DNA from: Halobacillus litoralis
Lineage (GTDB): Bacteria > Bacillota > Bacilli > Bacillales > Halobacillaceae
Length of the DNA: 64,000 bases
Assembly: GCF_020524085.2 (NCBI RefSeq)
Contig: NZ_CP129016.1
Span: 1,792,001-1,856,000 of the forward strand
Reading direction: 5' to 3'
The position numbers and the translations under genes were made by a program. How positions within the stretch are numbered: the stretch's first letter is position 1; the number at the start of each line of letters is the position of its first letter. The notes under the pieces were generated by a model, which was not told where the DNA came from, did no database searches, and worked only from the letters and a program-made list of their open reading frames with translations. Shown here in pieces: positions 9,173 to 17,822 of this stretch.

Positions 9173-9859
9173 ATGATTAAAATGCAAGGAGTATATAAAA
9201 CATATCCGAATGGTGTCACGGCTTTGAATGGATTGGATATCCAAATCGACCAGGGAGAGTTCGTTTATGTCGTAGGGCCGAGTGGGGCTGGTAAATCAAC
9301 ATTTACGAAGCTGATCTACAGAGAAGAAAAGCCGACGACTGGAACGGTTCTTGTGAATGATATGGACACATCCACAATGAAACAGCGTCGCATTCCGATG
9401 CTGCGCCGTCAGATTGGTGTCGTTTATCAGGATTTCCGTCTATTGCCGACGCTGACCGTTTATGAGAACGTGGCATTTGCACTAGAAGTTATTGAAGAAA
9501 ATCCACAAAACATCCGCCGCCGTGTGATGGACGTGCTTGATCAAGTTCGTTTGAAAAACAAAGCACGTTTCCTTCCGGATGAGCTTTCTGGAGGAGAGCA
9601 GCAGCGTGTATCGATTGCCCGCGCGATTGTGAACCATCCGAAAGTACTGATCGCTGATGAGCCGACAGGTAACCTCGATCCAGAAACATCGTGGGAGATC
9701 ATGCACATCCTTGAGGAAATCAATACGGCAGGGACAACCGTATTAATGGCGACCCACAGCCAGGAAATTGTCAACACGATCCGTAAGCGTGTCATCGCGA
9801 TTGAAGACGGCATGGTCGTCCGTGACCAGAGCAACGGAGAATATGGATACGAAATGTAA
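9173..9859 (+). CDS. ftsE: Cell-division ABC ATPase FtsE
   Basis: FtsE is the cytosolic ATPase of the FtsEX complex, which activates peptidoglycan hydrolases (CwlO in B. subtilis) across the membrane. The 228-residue protein is complete: Walker A GPSGAGKST (residues 38-46), Q-loop VYQDFRLLPTLTVYENV, signature LSGGEQQR, Walker B VLIADEPTGNLDPETS and switch His in MATHSQE. Length and C-terminus (GEYGYEM) are those expected. The striking point is what follows: the overlapping ftsX gene is absent, and a rho-independent terminator comes within 10 bases of the stop. Without FtsX there is no membrane partner in this window. Confidence 0.95.
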   Translation: MIKMQGVYKTYPNGVTALNGLDIQIDQGEFVYVVGPSGAGKSTFTKLIYREEKPTTGTVLVNDMDTSTMKQRRIPMLRRQIGVVYQDFRLLPTLTVYENVAFALEVIEENPQNIRRRVMDVLDQVRLKNKARFLPDELSGGEQQRVSIARAIVNHPKVLIADEPTGNLDPETSWEIMHILEEINTAGTTVLMATHSQEIVNTIRKRVIAIEDGMVVRDQSNGEYGYEM

Positions 9860-9867
9860 GTGCGTGA

Positions 9868-9898
9868 AGACTGTCTCAGTTAGGGGACGGTCTTTTTC
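9868..9898 (+). terminator. Terminator directly behind ftsE
   Basis: GACTGTC (9869-9875) pairs with GACGGTC (9886-9892) with one U-G wobble, followed by a T run. Its position right after ftsE, where ftsX is normally fused by overlap, is unusual. Confidence 0.7.
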
Positions 9899-9958
9899 TT
9901 TGTTTTTTGGTGAAGGGTGGCACTTGCACTTCTCCTTTTGTTGCGAGGCACTAGAAAG

Positions 9959-9997
9959 GCTCCTGACACCAAAAGGAAGCGAAGCGGTGCCAGGCGC
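9959..9997 (+). repeat. Imperfect palindrome with CCTGACACC / GGTGCCAGG arms
   Basis: GCTCCTGACACC (9959-9970) and GGTGCCAGGCGC (9986-9997) are inverted repeats with 10 of 12 matches. The core resembles the GGTGCCAGGCACC-type intergenic palindromes that I recall as common in Bacillaceae. It lies in the 330-base gap between ftsE and ctpB where ftsX (and often a peptidase gene) would be expected. The rest of this gap shows nothing coding. Confidence 0.55.
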
Positions 9998-10141
9998 GAA
10001 TTTCTACGATTCTCGTTTCTGATCCAATTACAGGTAGATAGATAGGTGGGGATGTCCTATAATGAAATGGACATGCTATAGTCATTTCTGGCATATGTTA
10101 ACTCATAGAACAATCGTTGATTTACGTTGAAGGAGCTTTTT

Positions 10142-10150
10142 TGCTAGTAT
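10142..10150 (+). promoter_or_regulatory. Extended -10 promoter of ctpB
   Basis: TGC then TAGTAT, 39 bases before the ctpB start. TTGATT at 10118 is 21 bases away, too far for a standard -35. Confidence 0.45.
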
Positions 10151-10188
10151 AGAGGCAACATGAAATCCAAAATAGAAGGGTGAATGCG

Positions 10189-11688
10189 ATGAATATAAAA
10201 CCGCGCTACGTTGCGCTGTTGATGGCGCTAGCGGTCCTATTTGGAGCGGCAGGCTCGTACATAGGAATAGAATACTTCGCTGACGACACGAACGAACAAG
10301 CACAATCCGAACAGTATGCAGATAAAGATGCGGAGAACTTTGGGAGTCTGTCCGAAGAGGAACAAAAGGCATTCATACAAAATATGTCCGGGAACACCGA
10401 TTTGAAAAAGGTGGAACAGGCATTCAGTACGATTCAAGAAAATTATGTAAAAGAAGTAGATAAAAACACCCTTGTTGAAGGGGCGATTCAGGGGATGCTC
10501 GATACGCTCGAGGATCCATACAGTGTGTATATGGACCCTGAAACGATGGAGCAGTTCAACCAGACGATTGAATCCTCTTTCCAGGGAATCGGCGCGGAAG
10601 TGAGTATGGTCAATGATAAGGTGACGATTGTCGCGCCCATTAAAGGCTCACCTGCGGAAGAAGCAGGCTTGAAGCCGAACGATCAAATTTTGAAGGTGGA
10701 TGGCGACAGTGTCGAAGGTCTTGACCTTTATGAAGCCGTTCTGAAGATCCGCGGGGAAAAGGGGACGGAAGTGACGCTCCAAATCGACCGGCCTAGGGTC
10801 AGTGAACCACTGAACATCGATATCACCCGTGATGATATTCCATTAGAAACGGTTTACACAGATACGAAGGAGATCAATGGTAAAAAAGCCGGGGTTATCG
10901 AAATTACTTCTTTCTCAGAAAAGACTTCGGATGAATTCCACGAAGCATTAGAGAAGCTTGAAAAGGATGGGATGGACGGGCTTGTCATTGATGTCCGTGG
11001 AAACCCTGGTGGGTTGTTTACAGACGTTCAGGAGATTCTGAAAGAGTTCATTCCGAAAGATAAGCCGATTGTCCGGGTAGAAGACCGTAAAGGTGAGAAA
11101 ACGCGTTATTTCTCTGAAAATGAGGAGAAAAAGCCGTATCCAATCACCGTCTTGATGGACGAAGGAAGTGCATCCGCTTCTGAAATCTTAGCTGCGACCA
11201 TGCAGGAAGCGGGCGGTTATGATCTTGTCGGAACGAAGAGCTTCGGTAAAGGAACCGTTCAACAGGCGTTACCGATGGGCGACGGCAGTACAATCAAGCT
11301 GACCTTGTTCAAGTGGTTGACTCCTGACGGCAACTGGATTCACGAAAAAGGGATCGAACCTACGGTGAAAGTGAAACAACCGGAATACTTTTACACGAAT
11401 CCAGTGGAAGTAGAAGAGTCGCTTCAATACAATGACAATGATGAGAAAGTGAAAAACATCCAAATCATGCTGAAAGGTCTAGGTCATGATCCTGACCGTA
11501 CAGATGGATACTACAGCAAAGATACAGAAGCAGCAGTCCAAGCATTTCAGGAAGAAGCGGGGCTTGAAGCGACTGGCGTTGTGGACGAGACGACCGGTGG
11601 CAAGCTTGAAGAAGCGATAATAAAAGAAGTCAGAGATGAGAAAAACGACAAACAAATGCAAAAAGCGGTCGAGGTCTTGTTTCAATAA
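10189..11688 (+). CDS. ctpB: C-terminal processing peptidase CtpB (S41A family)
   Basis: A secreted, membrane-anchored PDZ protease. In B. subtilis CtpB triggers sigma-K activation during sporulation by cleaving SpoIVFA. The 499-residue protein has an N-terminal anchor (about 7-25), a PDZ domain (about 125-205, GSPAEEAGLKPNDQI), and the S41 core with Ser in EGSASASEI and Lys in KSFGKGTVQQ. A C-terminal peptidoglycan-binding domain (about 430-480) carries IMLKGLGHDPDRTDGYY. The ATG at 10189 has AGAAGGG 8 bases upstream and is preferred to a GTG at 10180. It is followed by minJ, as in B. subtilis. No sigma-G or sigma-F promoter was recognised, so a vegetative CtpA-like role is also possible. 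Confidence 0.92.
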   Translation: MNIKPRYVALLMALAVLFGAAGSYIGIEYFADDTNEQAQSEQYADKDAENFGSLSEEEQKAFIQNMSGNTDLKKVEQAFSTIQENYVKEVDKNTLVEGAIQGMLDTLEDPYSVYMDPETMEQFNQTIESSFQGIGAEVSMVNDKVTIVAPIKGSPAEEAGLKPNDQILKVDGDSVEGLDLYEAVLKIRGEKGTEVTLQIDRPRVSEPLNIDITRDDIPLETVYTDTKEINGKKAGVIEITSFSEKTSDEFHEALEKLEKDGMDGLVIDVRGNPGGLFTDVQEILKEFIPKDKPIVRVEDRKGEKTRYFSENEEKKPYPITVLMDEGSASASEILAATMQEAGGYDLVGTKSFGKGTVQQALPMGDGSTIKLTLFKWLTPDGNWIHEKGIEPTVKVKQPEYFYTNPVEVEESLQYNDNDEKVKNIQIMLKGLGHDPDRTDGYYSKDTEAAVQAFQEEAGLEATGVVDETTGGKLEEAIIKEVRDEKNDKQMQKAVEVLFQ

Positions 11689-11715
11689 GCAGGAATTTGC
11701 CGCTGGATGACGAAT

Positions 11716-11747
11716 TATATCCGTAGTCTGCGACTGCGGATTTTTTC
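11716..11747 (+). terminator. Terminator of ctpB
   Basis: ATCCGTAGTC and GACTGCGGAT around TGC, followed by a T run. Confidence 0.85.
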
Positions 11748-11795
11748 GTTAATAGGTATAGACAACAGAGAGCGACACGACTTGAAAGGAGAATC

Positions 11796-12986
11796 ATGTT
11801 GGACGTTTGGTTGATGGAATTTGCAAAAGGGCTTGGGATGATGTTCTCCCTCCCATTTTTATACATAACTTTAGCGATGATCTTCATCGTATCTGGAAAA
11901 CGAGTGAAAGAGGAACGAGCGGCTTTCGGCACACGAATCTTTGATCGTTTCACCGAATGGAAAGGAACGTGGGGAACGGCACTCATCAGTGGCTTTATAT
12001 TATCCGTGATGGCGGTTGGTGGAGGAATGGTATTCAGTTATCCGTTGCTTCTTCTCCTATCCGGTATTTTACTGATCATCAGTTTGACTGGCCGTCTGAG
12101 CTGGTATTCCTCTGCTTATACGCTGGGGTTGAGTTACCTGGTCCTGCTGGTTGTTCCGTATCTACCTGATTCTGTGCGTAGTCACGAATGGGTGGAAGTA
12201 CTCCAGTAAACGCCTCTCCATACACTTGCGGTTGTGATGGCCGTTCTTTTATTAACCGAATCGATCCTGATGCTGCGCACGACAGCTGCTCATACATATC
12301 CCGAACGATTGAAAGGGACGCGGGGAATGTGGATCGGTCAGCATCGTTCCAGAAGAATGACGGTCGTTCCGTTTCTAGCGTTGTTCCCAGGGGGTATGAT
12401 TGAACCGTTTGCCGCGTGGTGGCCAATGATTCCGCTTGGTGGAGAAACATACGGGCTGATTCTTATTCCTTTTGTTATCGGATGGGAATGGAAAGCTCGC
12501 GGTCAGTCTCCTGTCGTCGCAGCAAAGACGATGGGAAGGCACGTCTTTCTGTTGTCGATCATCGTCCTAGGGCTTGCTGTCGGGAGCTTTTTCATAGGTG
12601 TGTTGTCCCTGGCAGCTGTGATGATCGGATTGATTGGTCGTGAATGGATCTTCGTTCTGCACCGGATGCGTGAAGAGAAAACCCCGTTCTTTTCTTCTGC
12701 GAAAAAAGGCATTCGGATTCTTGGTGTCATACCTAGGAGCCCTGCCGATCAAATGGGACTCACACCAGGGGAGGTCATTGAACGAGTGAATGCGATTCCT
12801 GTACGAACGGAGAATCAATTTTATGAAGCGCTGCAAAATTCAGGAGCGTTTACGAAAATGGAAGTGCGTGATGAATGGGGAGAAAACCGCTACGTGCAGC
12901 GGGCGATGTATGAAGATGAACACTACGAACTCGGACTTGTTTTCGTGGAACCTGCCACCCATGAAGAGTCGGTGGGCTTTTTCTAA
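11796..12986 (+). pseudogene. minJ: Topological determinant of cell division MinJ, interrupted by an in-frame TAA
   Basis: MinJ bridges DivIVA and MinD and so positions the division-inhibiting Min system at septa and poles. The whole stretch is one reading frame of 397 codons, the length I recall for B. subtilis MinJ. The only defect is a TAA at 12207-12209 after codon 137. Before it lie several membrane segments (from MLDVWLMEFAKGLG, RBS AAAGGAG). After it come the remaining membrane segments (about 150-285) and a PDZ domain (about 300-385, with RSPADQMGLTPGEVIERVN). The break is a substitution, not a shift. It could be a real null mutation, a sequencing error or a rare recoded stop. The downstream part could restart at 12234, giving a PDZ-bearing fragment. 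Position after ctpB matches B. subtilis. Confidence 0.85.
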
Positions 12987-12999
12987 ATAAATGGTATCG

Positions 13000-13050
13000 G
13001 AACGGTTATCTTCTCGGCTAAGGTTTTGGAAGATAACCGTTCTACTTTTT
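13000..13050 (+). terminator. Terminator of minJ
   Basis: GAACGGTTATCTTC (13000-13013) and GAAGATAACCGTTC (13029-13042) are perfect 14-base arms, followed by a T run at 13046-13050. Confidence 0.88.
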
Positions 13051-13065
13051 GGAGGGGGAGAATCC

Positions 13066-13722
13066 ATGCAGAAGCTACATATTCTAAATGGTGAAGAAAT
13101 GAATAAGGCCTTTAAAAGCCAGGGACTTTTCGAAGGGGAGCATATGATTCCTTTCAATGAAGCGATGTGTGCCGGTGAAACTTGTGAAACCATCTTCTCT
13201 GAAGAATTTATAAAAACAAGGGCTGTGACGCATGGAGTTTCTGAAGATGACTACAGGCGGATCACTGTAGAAAAACTGGAGGCTGTCTTCCGTGAAGGAC
13301 GAGATCACCTCCAGCTATGGTTTGATGAAGATATGTTCTGCCAAATCAATCTTCTCACCTTACTGGCATGGCTGGAGCAAATCGGTTACGAAGGGAAAAT
13401 TGAGCTATGTTTAACGACACAACAGTTCGAACCTCTCGCCTCATATCAGCTTCATGTAGCTGGTTACCGTGCCATGTATAAACAAGTTCTTATAAACCGG
13501 GCTCATCCTTCTGAAGTTCTTCTCCCTCCACTAAAAAAGGGCATTGAATTGTATTTGCATTACAAGGGGCTTGATAATGAACTGGTAACATTCATCAAAC
13601 ATCACCCTGTTTTATCGGAGGAGCAGCTTGTATCGTTGATGATTGAAACTTTTCAAAAATATGGACTGGGCGATGTTCAATATATGCAGTTGGTCAGGAG
13701 TGTAAGAGCTTCTGAGTTGTGA
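13066..13722 (+). CDS. DUF1835-like protein of unknown function
   Basis: A 218-residue soluble protein beginning MQKLHILNGEEMNKAF. That opening and the following blocks (MIPFNEAMCAGET, then LQLWFDEDMFCQINLLTLLAWL) match my memory of the DUF1835 N-terminal domain, whose biochemical role is unknown. The second half (about 140-218) is helical and fits the all-alpha partner domain often found after it. GGAGGGGG lies 7-14 bases before the ATG at 13066. The frame is open back to 12991 across the minJ terminator, so the longer form is not credible. There is no signal peptide. The gene stands alone in a lineage-specific block. Confidence 0.7.
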   Translation: MQKLHILNGEEMNKAFKSQGLFEGEHMIPFNEAMCAGETCETIFSEEFIKTRAVTHGVSEDDYRRITVEKLEAVFREGRDHLQLWFDEDMFCQINLLTLLAWLEQIGYEGKIELCLTTQQFEPLASYQLHVAGYRAMYKQVLINRAHPSEVLLPPLKKGIELYLHYKGLDNELVTFIKHHPVLSEEQLVSLMIETFQKYGLGDVQYMQLVRSVRASEL

Positions 13723-13858
13723 AGAGAAAGATCACTTCGTCGTATTCATAGAAAGTATTTACTGAAAGGGTCGCTCGTTATTTTCGGAAAGTGCTTCTAC
13801 CCGAGGGAGAAGTTCTCATTTCCTAGTGCGATGCATACACTTTTCACAGCCCAGTGAT

Positions 13859-13877
13859 GAAAATGATTCTCAAATTC
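13859..13877 (+). promoter_or_regulatory. Fur box upstream of the siderophore ATPase
   Basis: GAAAATGATTCTCAAATTC matches 14 of 19 positions of the classical Fur box (GATAATGATTATCATTATC). It ends two bases before the -35 hexamer, a position suited to iron-dependent repression. Confidence 0.75.
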
Positions 13878-13878
13878 A

Positions 13879-13907
13879 TTGACAGAGTGGAACCGAGCCC
13901 ATAAACT
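13879..13907 (+). promoter_or_regulatory. Sigma-A promoter of the siderophore ATPase gene
   Basis: Perfect TTGACA, 17-base spacer, TAAACT. The leader downstream carries an exact 13-base direct repeat (ATAGATTTCGTGA at 13926-13938 and 13962-13974). Confidence 0.85.
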
Positions 13908-13996
13908 AGAAAGTAGAGAAAATATATAGATTTCGTGATTTTTCGTGTAGCTCCAACAGCGATAGATTTCGTGAGACATAAAGGAGAGGTCAGATT

Positions 13997-14836
13997 ATGG
14001 ATACCCTGTTGGCGAATAATTTAACTCTTGGCTATGGAGATTCCATCATCATAGATTCATTGGATATTACGATCCCGAAAGGCAAAGTCACTGTTCTCAT
14101 CGGTGGAAACGGTTGCGGTAAGTCTACTTTGCTTCGTTCGATGGCTCGTTTATTGCGTCCAAAATCAGGAGAAGTTGTGCTGGATAGCGCGGATATTTCC
14201 AAGATGCGTACGAAAGATGTGGCGAAGAAGATGGCGATTCTTCCACAAAGCCCGACAACTCCTGAAGGTCTCAGCGTCTATCAGCTTGTAAAGCAAGGCC
14301 GTTATCCTTATCAAGGGTTCGCAAAACGCTGGTCGGACGAAGATGAGAAAGCTGTCACGCGTGCGCTTGAAGATACGAACTTGATGGAGTTGAAAGACAG
14401 GACGGTCGATTCTCTATCCGGCGGGCAGCGTCAACGTGCCTGGATTGCGATGACTCTGGCTCAGGATACCGATATTCTTCTATTGGATGAACCGACCACT
14501 TATTTAGATATGACGCACCAGATTGATATTCTTGATTTGCTCTTCGATTTGAATCAGGATAATGGACGTACGGTAGTCATGGTGCTTCATGATATTAACC
14601 TGGCCTGCCGTTATGCGGATCATATTATTGCAGTGAAAGATAAAACGGTCTTCGCACAAGGGAAGCCTGAAGATGTCGTGACTTGCGATATGATGCACCA
14701 CGTATTTGAAATGCTTTGTGATGTCAGGGAGGATCCTCTTTTCGGTACTCCGATGTGCATTCCGCATGGAAAAGGACGCTGTTTGATCAAGCAAGCGCAG
14801 GCGGAAGCTCAGACTCAACAAAAACAAACGGTATAA
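13997..14836 (+). CDS. yusV: Iron-siderophore ABC transporter ATPase (YusV-like)
   Basis: The cytosolic ATPase for one or more FecCD-type siderophore permeases. In B. subtilis, YusV energises several separately encoded importers, including FeuABC. The 279-residue protein has Walker A GGNGCGKST (residues about 36-44), Q-loop ILPQSPTTPEG, signature LSGGQRQRAWIAM, Walker B ILLLDEPTTYLD and the H-loop VLHDIN. A Cys-containing tail (CIPHGKGRCL) closes with a Gln-rich end. No permease or binding-protein gene is near, so it must serve partners elsewhere. The Fur box and strong promoter upstream predict induction under iron limitation. GGAGAGG precedes the ATG. Confidence 0.9.
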   Translation: MDTLLANNLTLGYGDSIIIDSLDITIPKGKVTVLIGGNGCGKSTLLRSMARLLRPKSGEVVLDSADISKMRTKDVAKKMAILPQSPTTPEGLSVYQLVKQGRYPYQGFAKRWSDEDEKAVTRALEDTNLMELKDRTVDSLSGGQRQRAWIAMTLAQDTDILLLDEPTTYLDMTHQIDILDLLFDLNQDNGRTVVMVLHDINLACRYADHIIAVKDKTVFAQGKPEDVVTCDMMHHVFEMLCDVREDPLFGTPMCIPHGKGRCLIKQAQAEAQTQQKQTV

Positions 14837-14841
14837 CTCTC

Positions 14842-14872
14842 AAAAGCAATGTGCGCTGCACATTGCTTTTTT
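14842..14872 (+). terminator. Terminator of the siderophore ATPase gene
   Basis: AAAGCAATGTGC and GCACATTGCTTT form a near-perfect palindrome followed by T residues. Confidence 0.92.
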
Positions 14873-14989
14873 ATATATTTGGAAAGGATTTCTGACTTTT
14901 TGGTAGAAAGATACATAGAGAAGCAGGAACCAAACATGATAACATGGTATACATGTGTAAATACGATTATATGATTGAGGGGATAATCC

Positions 14990-17053
14990 ATGGAACGAGT
15001 GAAAGAATGGATGGATCAGGGAATCATAGCAGGGATTGCTGAACGCATTCCTCATGAACACTTGTTACATATGCTTATGGATGGAATATCCGACTATATC
15101 TTTTTTATGGAAGTCGTCGGTGAGAGACGATTTAGATATGTATATATGAATGAATCTGCCAAAAACCATTCTCCAATTAAAGGAGCGGGATGGGAAGGCA
15201 AATACATAGAGGATCTTTTGGGTGAATCACAAGCGGAAGATTTAATTGAAGCCTATCAAACGGTTGTTAAGAAAAAAGAAGCCCTCACGTACGAAGATGA
15301 AATCATCATTAATGGAACACTTTTCAGAGGGCATTCCGTGCTTACCCCGACGATGAACGAGGCGGGAGAAGTCACCCACATTGTAGCGATTACGCGGAAC
15401 ATTACAGAAGTGATTGAAAAAGAGCGTGACCTCAGCCGGATCAATGCGATGTATCGCTCCTTAATGAAGGATACAACCGATGCGATTTTAATTGTCGATA
15501 CAGCGGGTAATATTTTAGAAGCGAACCGTGCTATAGAAGAACTTTACGGCTACACGAAAGAAGAAATGCAGACGTCTTCGCTCCCTTTTGTCCCTTCGAA
15601 CCGAAGAGAAGAAGCCCAGGAGCTTGTCCGTAAAGGAAAGGAAAGAGCGATCGCCCGATATGAAACGGTCCGCCAAAGAAAAGATGGAGGGCTTGTGGAT
15701 GTTTCAATCAGCATTTCTCCGATTCAGAATGAAGACGGCGAAACGATCGGCATCAGTTCAATTGTTAGAGATATTTCGAACGATAAGGCCGCCCAGCGGA
15801 AGTTGGAAGCAAGCAGGTCCCGCTATCGATCGTTGTTCAAACATAACCCACAGCCAATCTTGACGCTGACGTTCGAGGGACTGATTAAGAAAGCGAACAC
15901 AGCGACGCTGCGTCTTTTGGAAACCGAGGAAGATGCCCTGGTGCAAACGTCGATCATCGAGTGGGTGCCGGCAGAACAGAGAGGCTGGTTAAGGAAGCAG
16001 CTCTTAGAATCCTTTTTCCAAAAAGGTACCCGGTTTGAAACAAGTTTTTGGATGGATGGAGAAGAGCGTATTCTACGAGTCTCTCTCGTTCCGATTATTA
16101 ATGAAGGTCAGAAAGAAGGAATTTATGCGATTCTTGAGGATCGGACGGAACAAGAGAGGGCTCATGAAGCTTTAAGGCAGAGTGAGGAGAAGTTCCGGCT
16201 GATTGCGGATCATTCTAATGATTTGATCTCTGTTTTCTCACCAATGGGAGAGCTGGTTTACGCATCTCCCTCACAAGAGAAATTCTTAGGCCGTGCCCCG
16301 CATGAGATGTCTTCAGAAGAACTACTGCAGCAGCTCGAGCCTGAGGATTTAACTAACCTTTCCTATGCATTTAAATGGAGTGAAGAGAGCAAAGAAGCGT
16401 TTACGGTTTCCTTGACATTGAAAAGTCAGAATGGAGAACCTGTCTGGTTTGAATGCAGAGGAACGCCGGTGGTCAGTGAACAGCATCAGGTCAGCCATTT
16501 CGTCATCGTAGCACGAGATATATCCGAACAAAAAAATTATGAAGAGAAGCTTGAGCGTTTTGCTTTTTACGATTATTTGACGGACTTGCCGAACCGGAGG
16601 CTTTTTGAAGACCGCGTCGAGCAGGCGATCGCAAAGGCTGAACGGTCCGGTGAATCATTCGCTCTCCTTTATTTAGATGGTGATGGCTTCAAGTATATCA
16701 ATGATGAATACGGTCATGAAGTTGGAGATGAATTTCTATGCAATGTCGGGAAGCGGATGAAAGAATGCATCCGTTCGGGAGATTCTGTCGGACGGATTGG
16801 TGGGGATGAATTTGCGATTCTTTTGGAGGACATCGCGGATCGGGATCAAATCTATGAAGTCTCCATGCGTGCGCTTGAGAAATTGAGAGAACCTTATTTC
16901 GTCAAAGGCGAGGAAATCCGTTCCTCTTTCTCTATTGGTGTGGCCTGTTATCCGGAAGATGGACGAACTTTGGATGACTTATTCAGGTCAGCCGATAAGG
17001 CTCTTTACAAAGGAAAGCGAGACGGAAAAAATCAGGTGCGTTTATACGAGTAA
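14990..17053 (+). CDS. Multi-PAS diguanylate cyclase
   Basis: A 687-residue cytosolic sensor that probably makes cyclic di-GMP. It carries four PAS-type modules: about 22-135, 145-260 (DAILIVDTAGNILEANRA), 270-385 and 392-510 (VFSPMGELVYASPS), each followed by PAC-like sequence such as HIVAITRNITEV. A complete GGDEF domain (about 520-685) follows: DYLTDLPNRR, then RIGGDEFAILLED (active site GGDEF intact) and SFSIGVACYPEDG. No EAL or HD-GYP domain and no membrane segment were seen. A possible inhibitory RxxD site was not identified with confidence. It has a leader of its own and a bidirectional terminator behind. The ligand of the PAS domains cannot be told from sequence. Confidence 0.9.
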   Translation: MERVKEWMDQGIIAGIAERIPHEHLLHMLMDGISDYIFFMEVVGERRFRYVYMNESAKNHSPIKGAGWEGKYIEDLLGESQAEDLIEAYQTVVKKKEALTYEDEIIINGTLFRGHSVLTPTMNEAGEVTHIVAITRNITEVIEKERDLSRINAMYRSLMKDTTDAILIVDTAGNILEANRAIEELYGYTKEEMQTSSLPFVPSNRREEAQELVRKGKERAIARYETVRQRKDGGLVDVSISISPIQNEDGETIGISSIVRDISNDKAAQRKLEASRSRYRSLFKHNPQPILTLTFEGLIKKANTATLRLLETEEDALVQTSIIEWVPAEQRGWLRKQLLESFFQKGTRFETSFWMDGEERILRVSLVPIINEGQKEGIYAILEDRTEQERAHEALRQSEEKFRLIADHSNDLISVFSPMGELVYASPSQEKFLGRAPHEMSSEELLQQLEPEDLTNLSYAFKWSEESKEAFTVSLTLKSQNGEPVWFECRGTPVVSEQHQVSHFVIVARDISEQKNYEEKLERFAFYDYLTDLPNRRLFEDRVEQAIAKAERSGESFALLYLDGDGFKYINDEYGHEVGDEFLCNVGKRMKECIRSGDSVGRIGGDEFAILLEDIADRDQIYEVSMRALEKLREPYFVKGEEIRSSFSIGVACYPEDGRTLDDLFRSADKALYKGKRDGKNQVRLYE

Positions 17054-17061
17054 CCTCGATA

Positions 17062-17093
17062 AAAGACGGAGCCCCCAGGGGACTCCGTCTTTT
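17062..17093. terminator. Bidirectional terminator between the GGDEF and HAD genes
   Basis: AAAGACGGAGCCCCC and GGGGACTCCGTCTTT around a short loop, A-rich before and T-rich after. It serves both convergent genes. Confidence 0.88.
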
Positions 17094-17745
17094 CTATTCT
17101 GGGATTTCATTGAGGTTACGGATGATGTGTGTCGGGTTGATTCCAAGTTCCGGCCACTTTTGCTGTTTACGGTTCACCCAGGCCGTATGGAAGCCGTAAG
17201 AAGCTGCGCCCGTAATGTCCCAGGGGATTACTCGAAAAGAAGAGAATCTCTTCTTTTTCAAACCCTAACTTTTCGTGGGCGTAGCTGTAGGCATTCGGGT
17301 GAGGCTTGTAGACCTCAACGTCATCAGCGCTGAGTAAGTCAAAGTCTTCTTTCAGTTGATTATTTTCTAAAAGGGGCTCAAGCATGGAACGCGTCCCGTT
17401 TGAAAAAATGGTGAATGTCTTGTCTTGATGGTTCTGTTTTAATGAAGGGACCTCATCGTAAGGTTGAAGTTGTTCATATTCGTGCATCAGGTCTTCCACA
17501 ACATCCGGTTTCACATCCACATCACTATAAGCAAGGGCATCTAAAAGCGCCCATCTGGTAATGTCGGTGAATGGCTTGTATCCTTGGATCAACTGGCGGA
17601 CGAGAAAATAGTGAACCTGCCGGCTGCGCCACTCCTCGCTTACCTTGGGACCTTGATCAGGGAAAAATTGATGAATCTTTTTCATGACGCTATGAACGTC
17701 GAACAACGTTCCATACGCATCGAAAACATAGGCTTTATATGTCAT
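17094..17745 (-). CDS. Haloacid dehalogenase type II family hydrolase, with one frameshift
   Basis: A HAD-superfamily hydrolase of the 2-haloacid dehalogenase subgroup. The ATG at 17745 (opposite strand) has AGGAGT upstream and opens with VFDAYGTLFDVHS (nucleophile Asp about residue 9). SNGTR follows at about 110-120 and KPHPNAY later. The original frame then derails after ILFFSSNP. Removing one base from the four-G run at 17223-17226 (top strand) restores the family's end: SSNPWDITGAASYGF, HTAWVNRKQQK, then IIRNLNEIPE and a stop at 17094. The restored length is 216 residues, normal for the family. True substrate unknown; many relatives are not dehalogenases. Confidence 0.85.
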
Positions 17746-17822
17746 AAGTTCAGACTCCTTTCCATGAATTAGGTTCCCCTTGGTGATTAGGGGTAAACAA
17801 GAAGTTAGGGGAGGAGAACAAA

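Noticed and set aside
9768..10022. 84-codon frame overlapping the end of ftsE and the following gap
   Set aside because: Runs through the ftsE terminator and the palindrome; not FtsX-like and without membrane segments.
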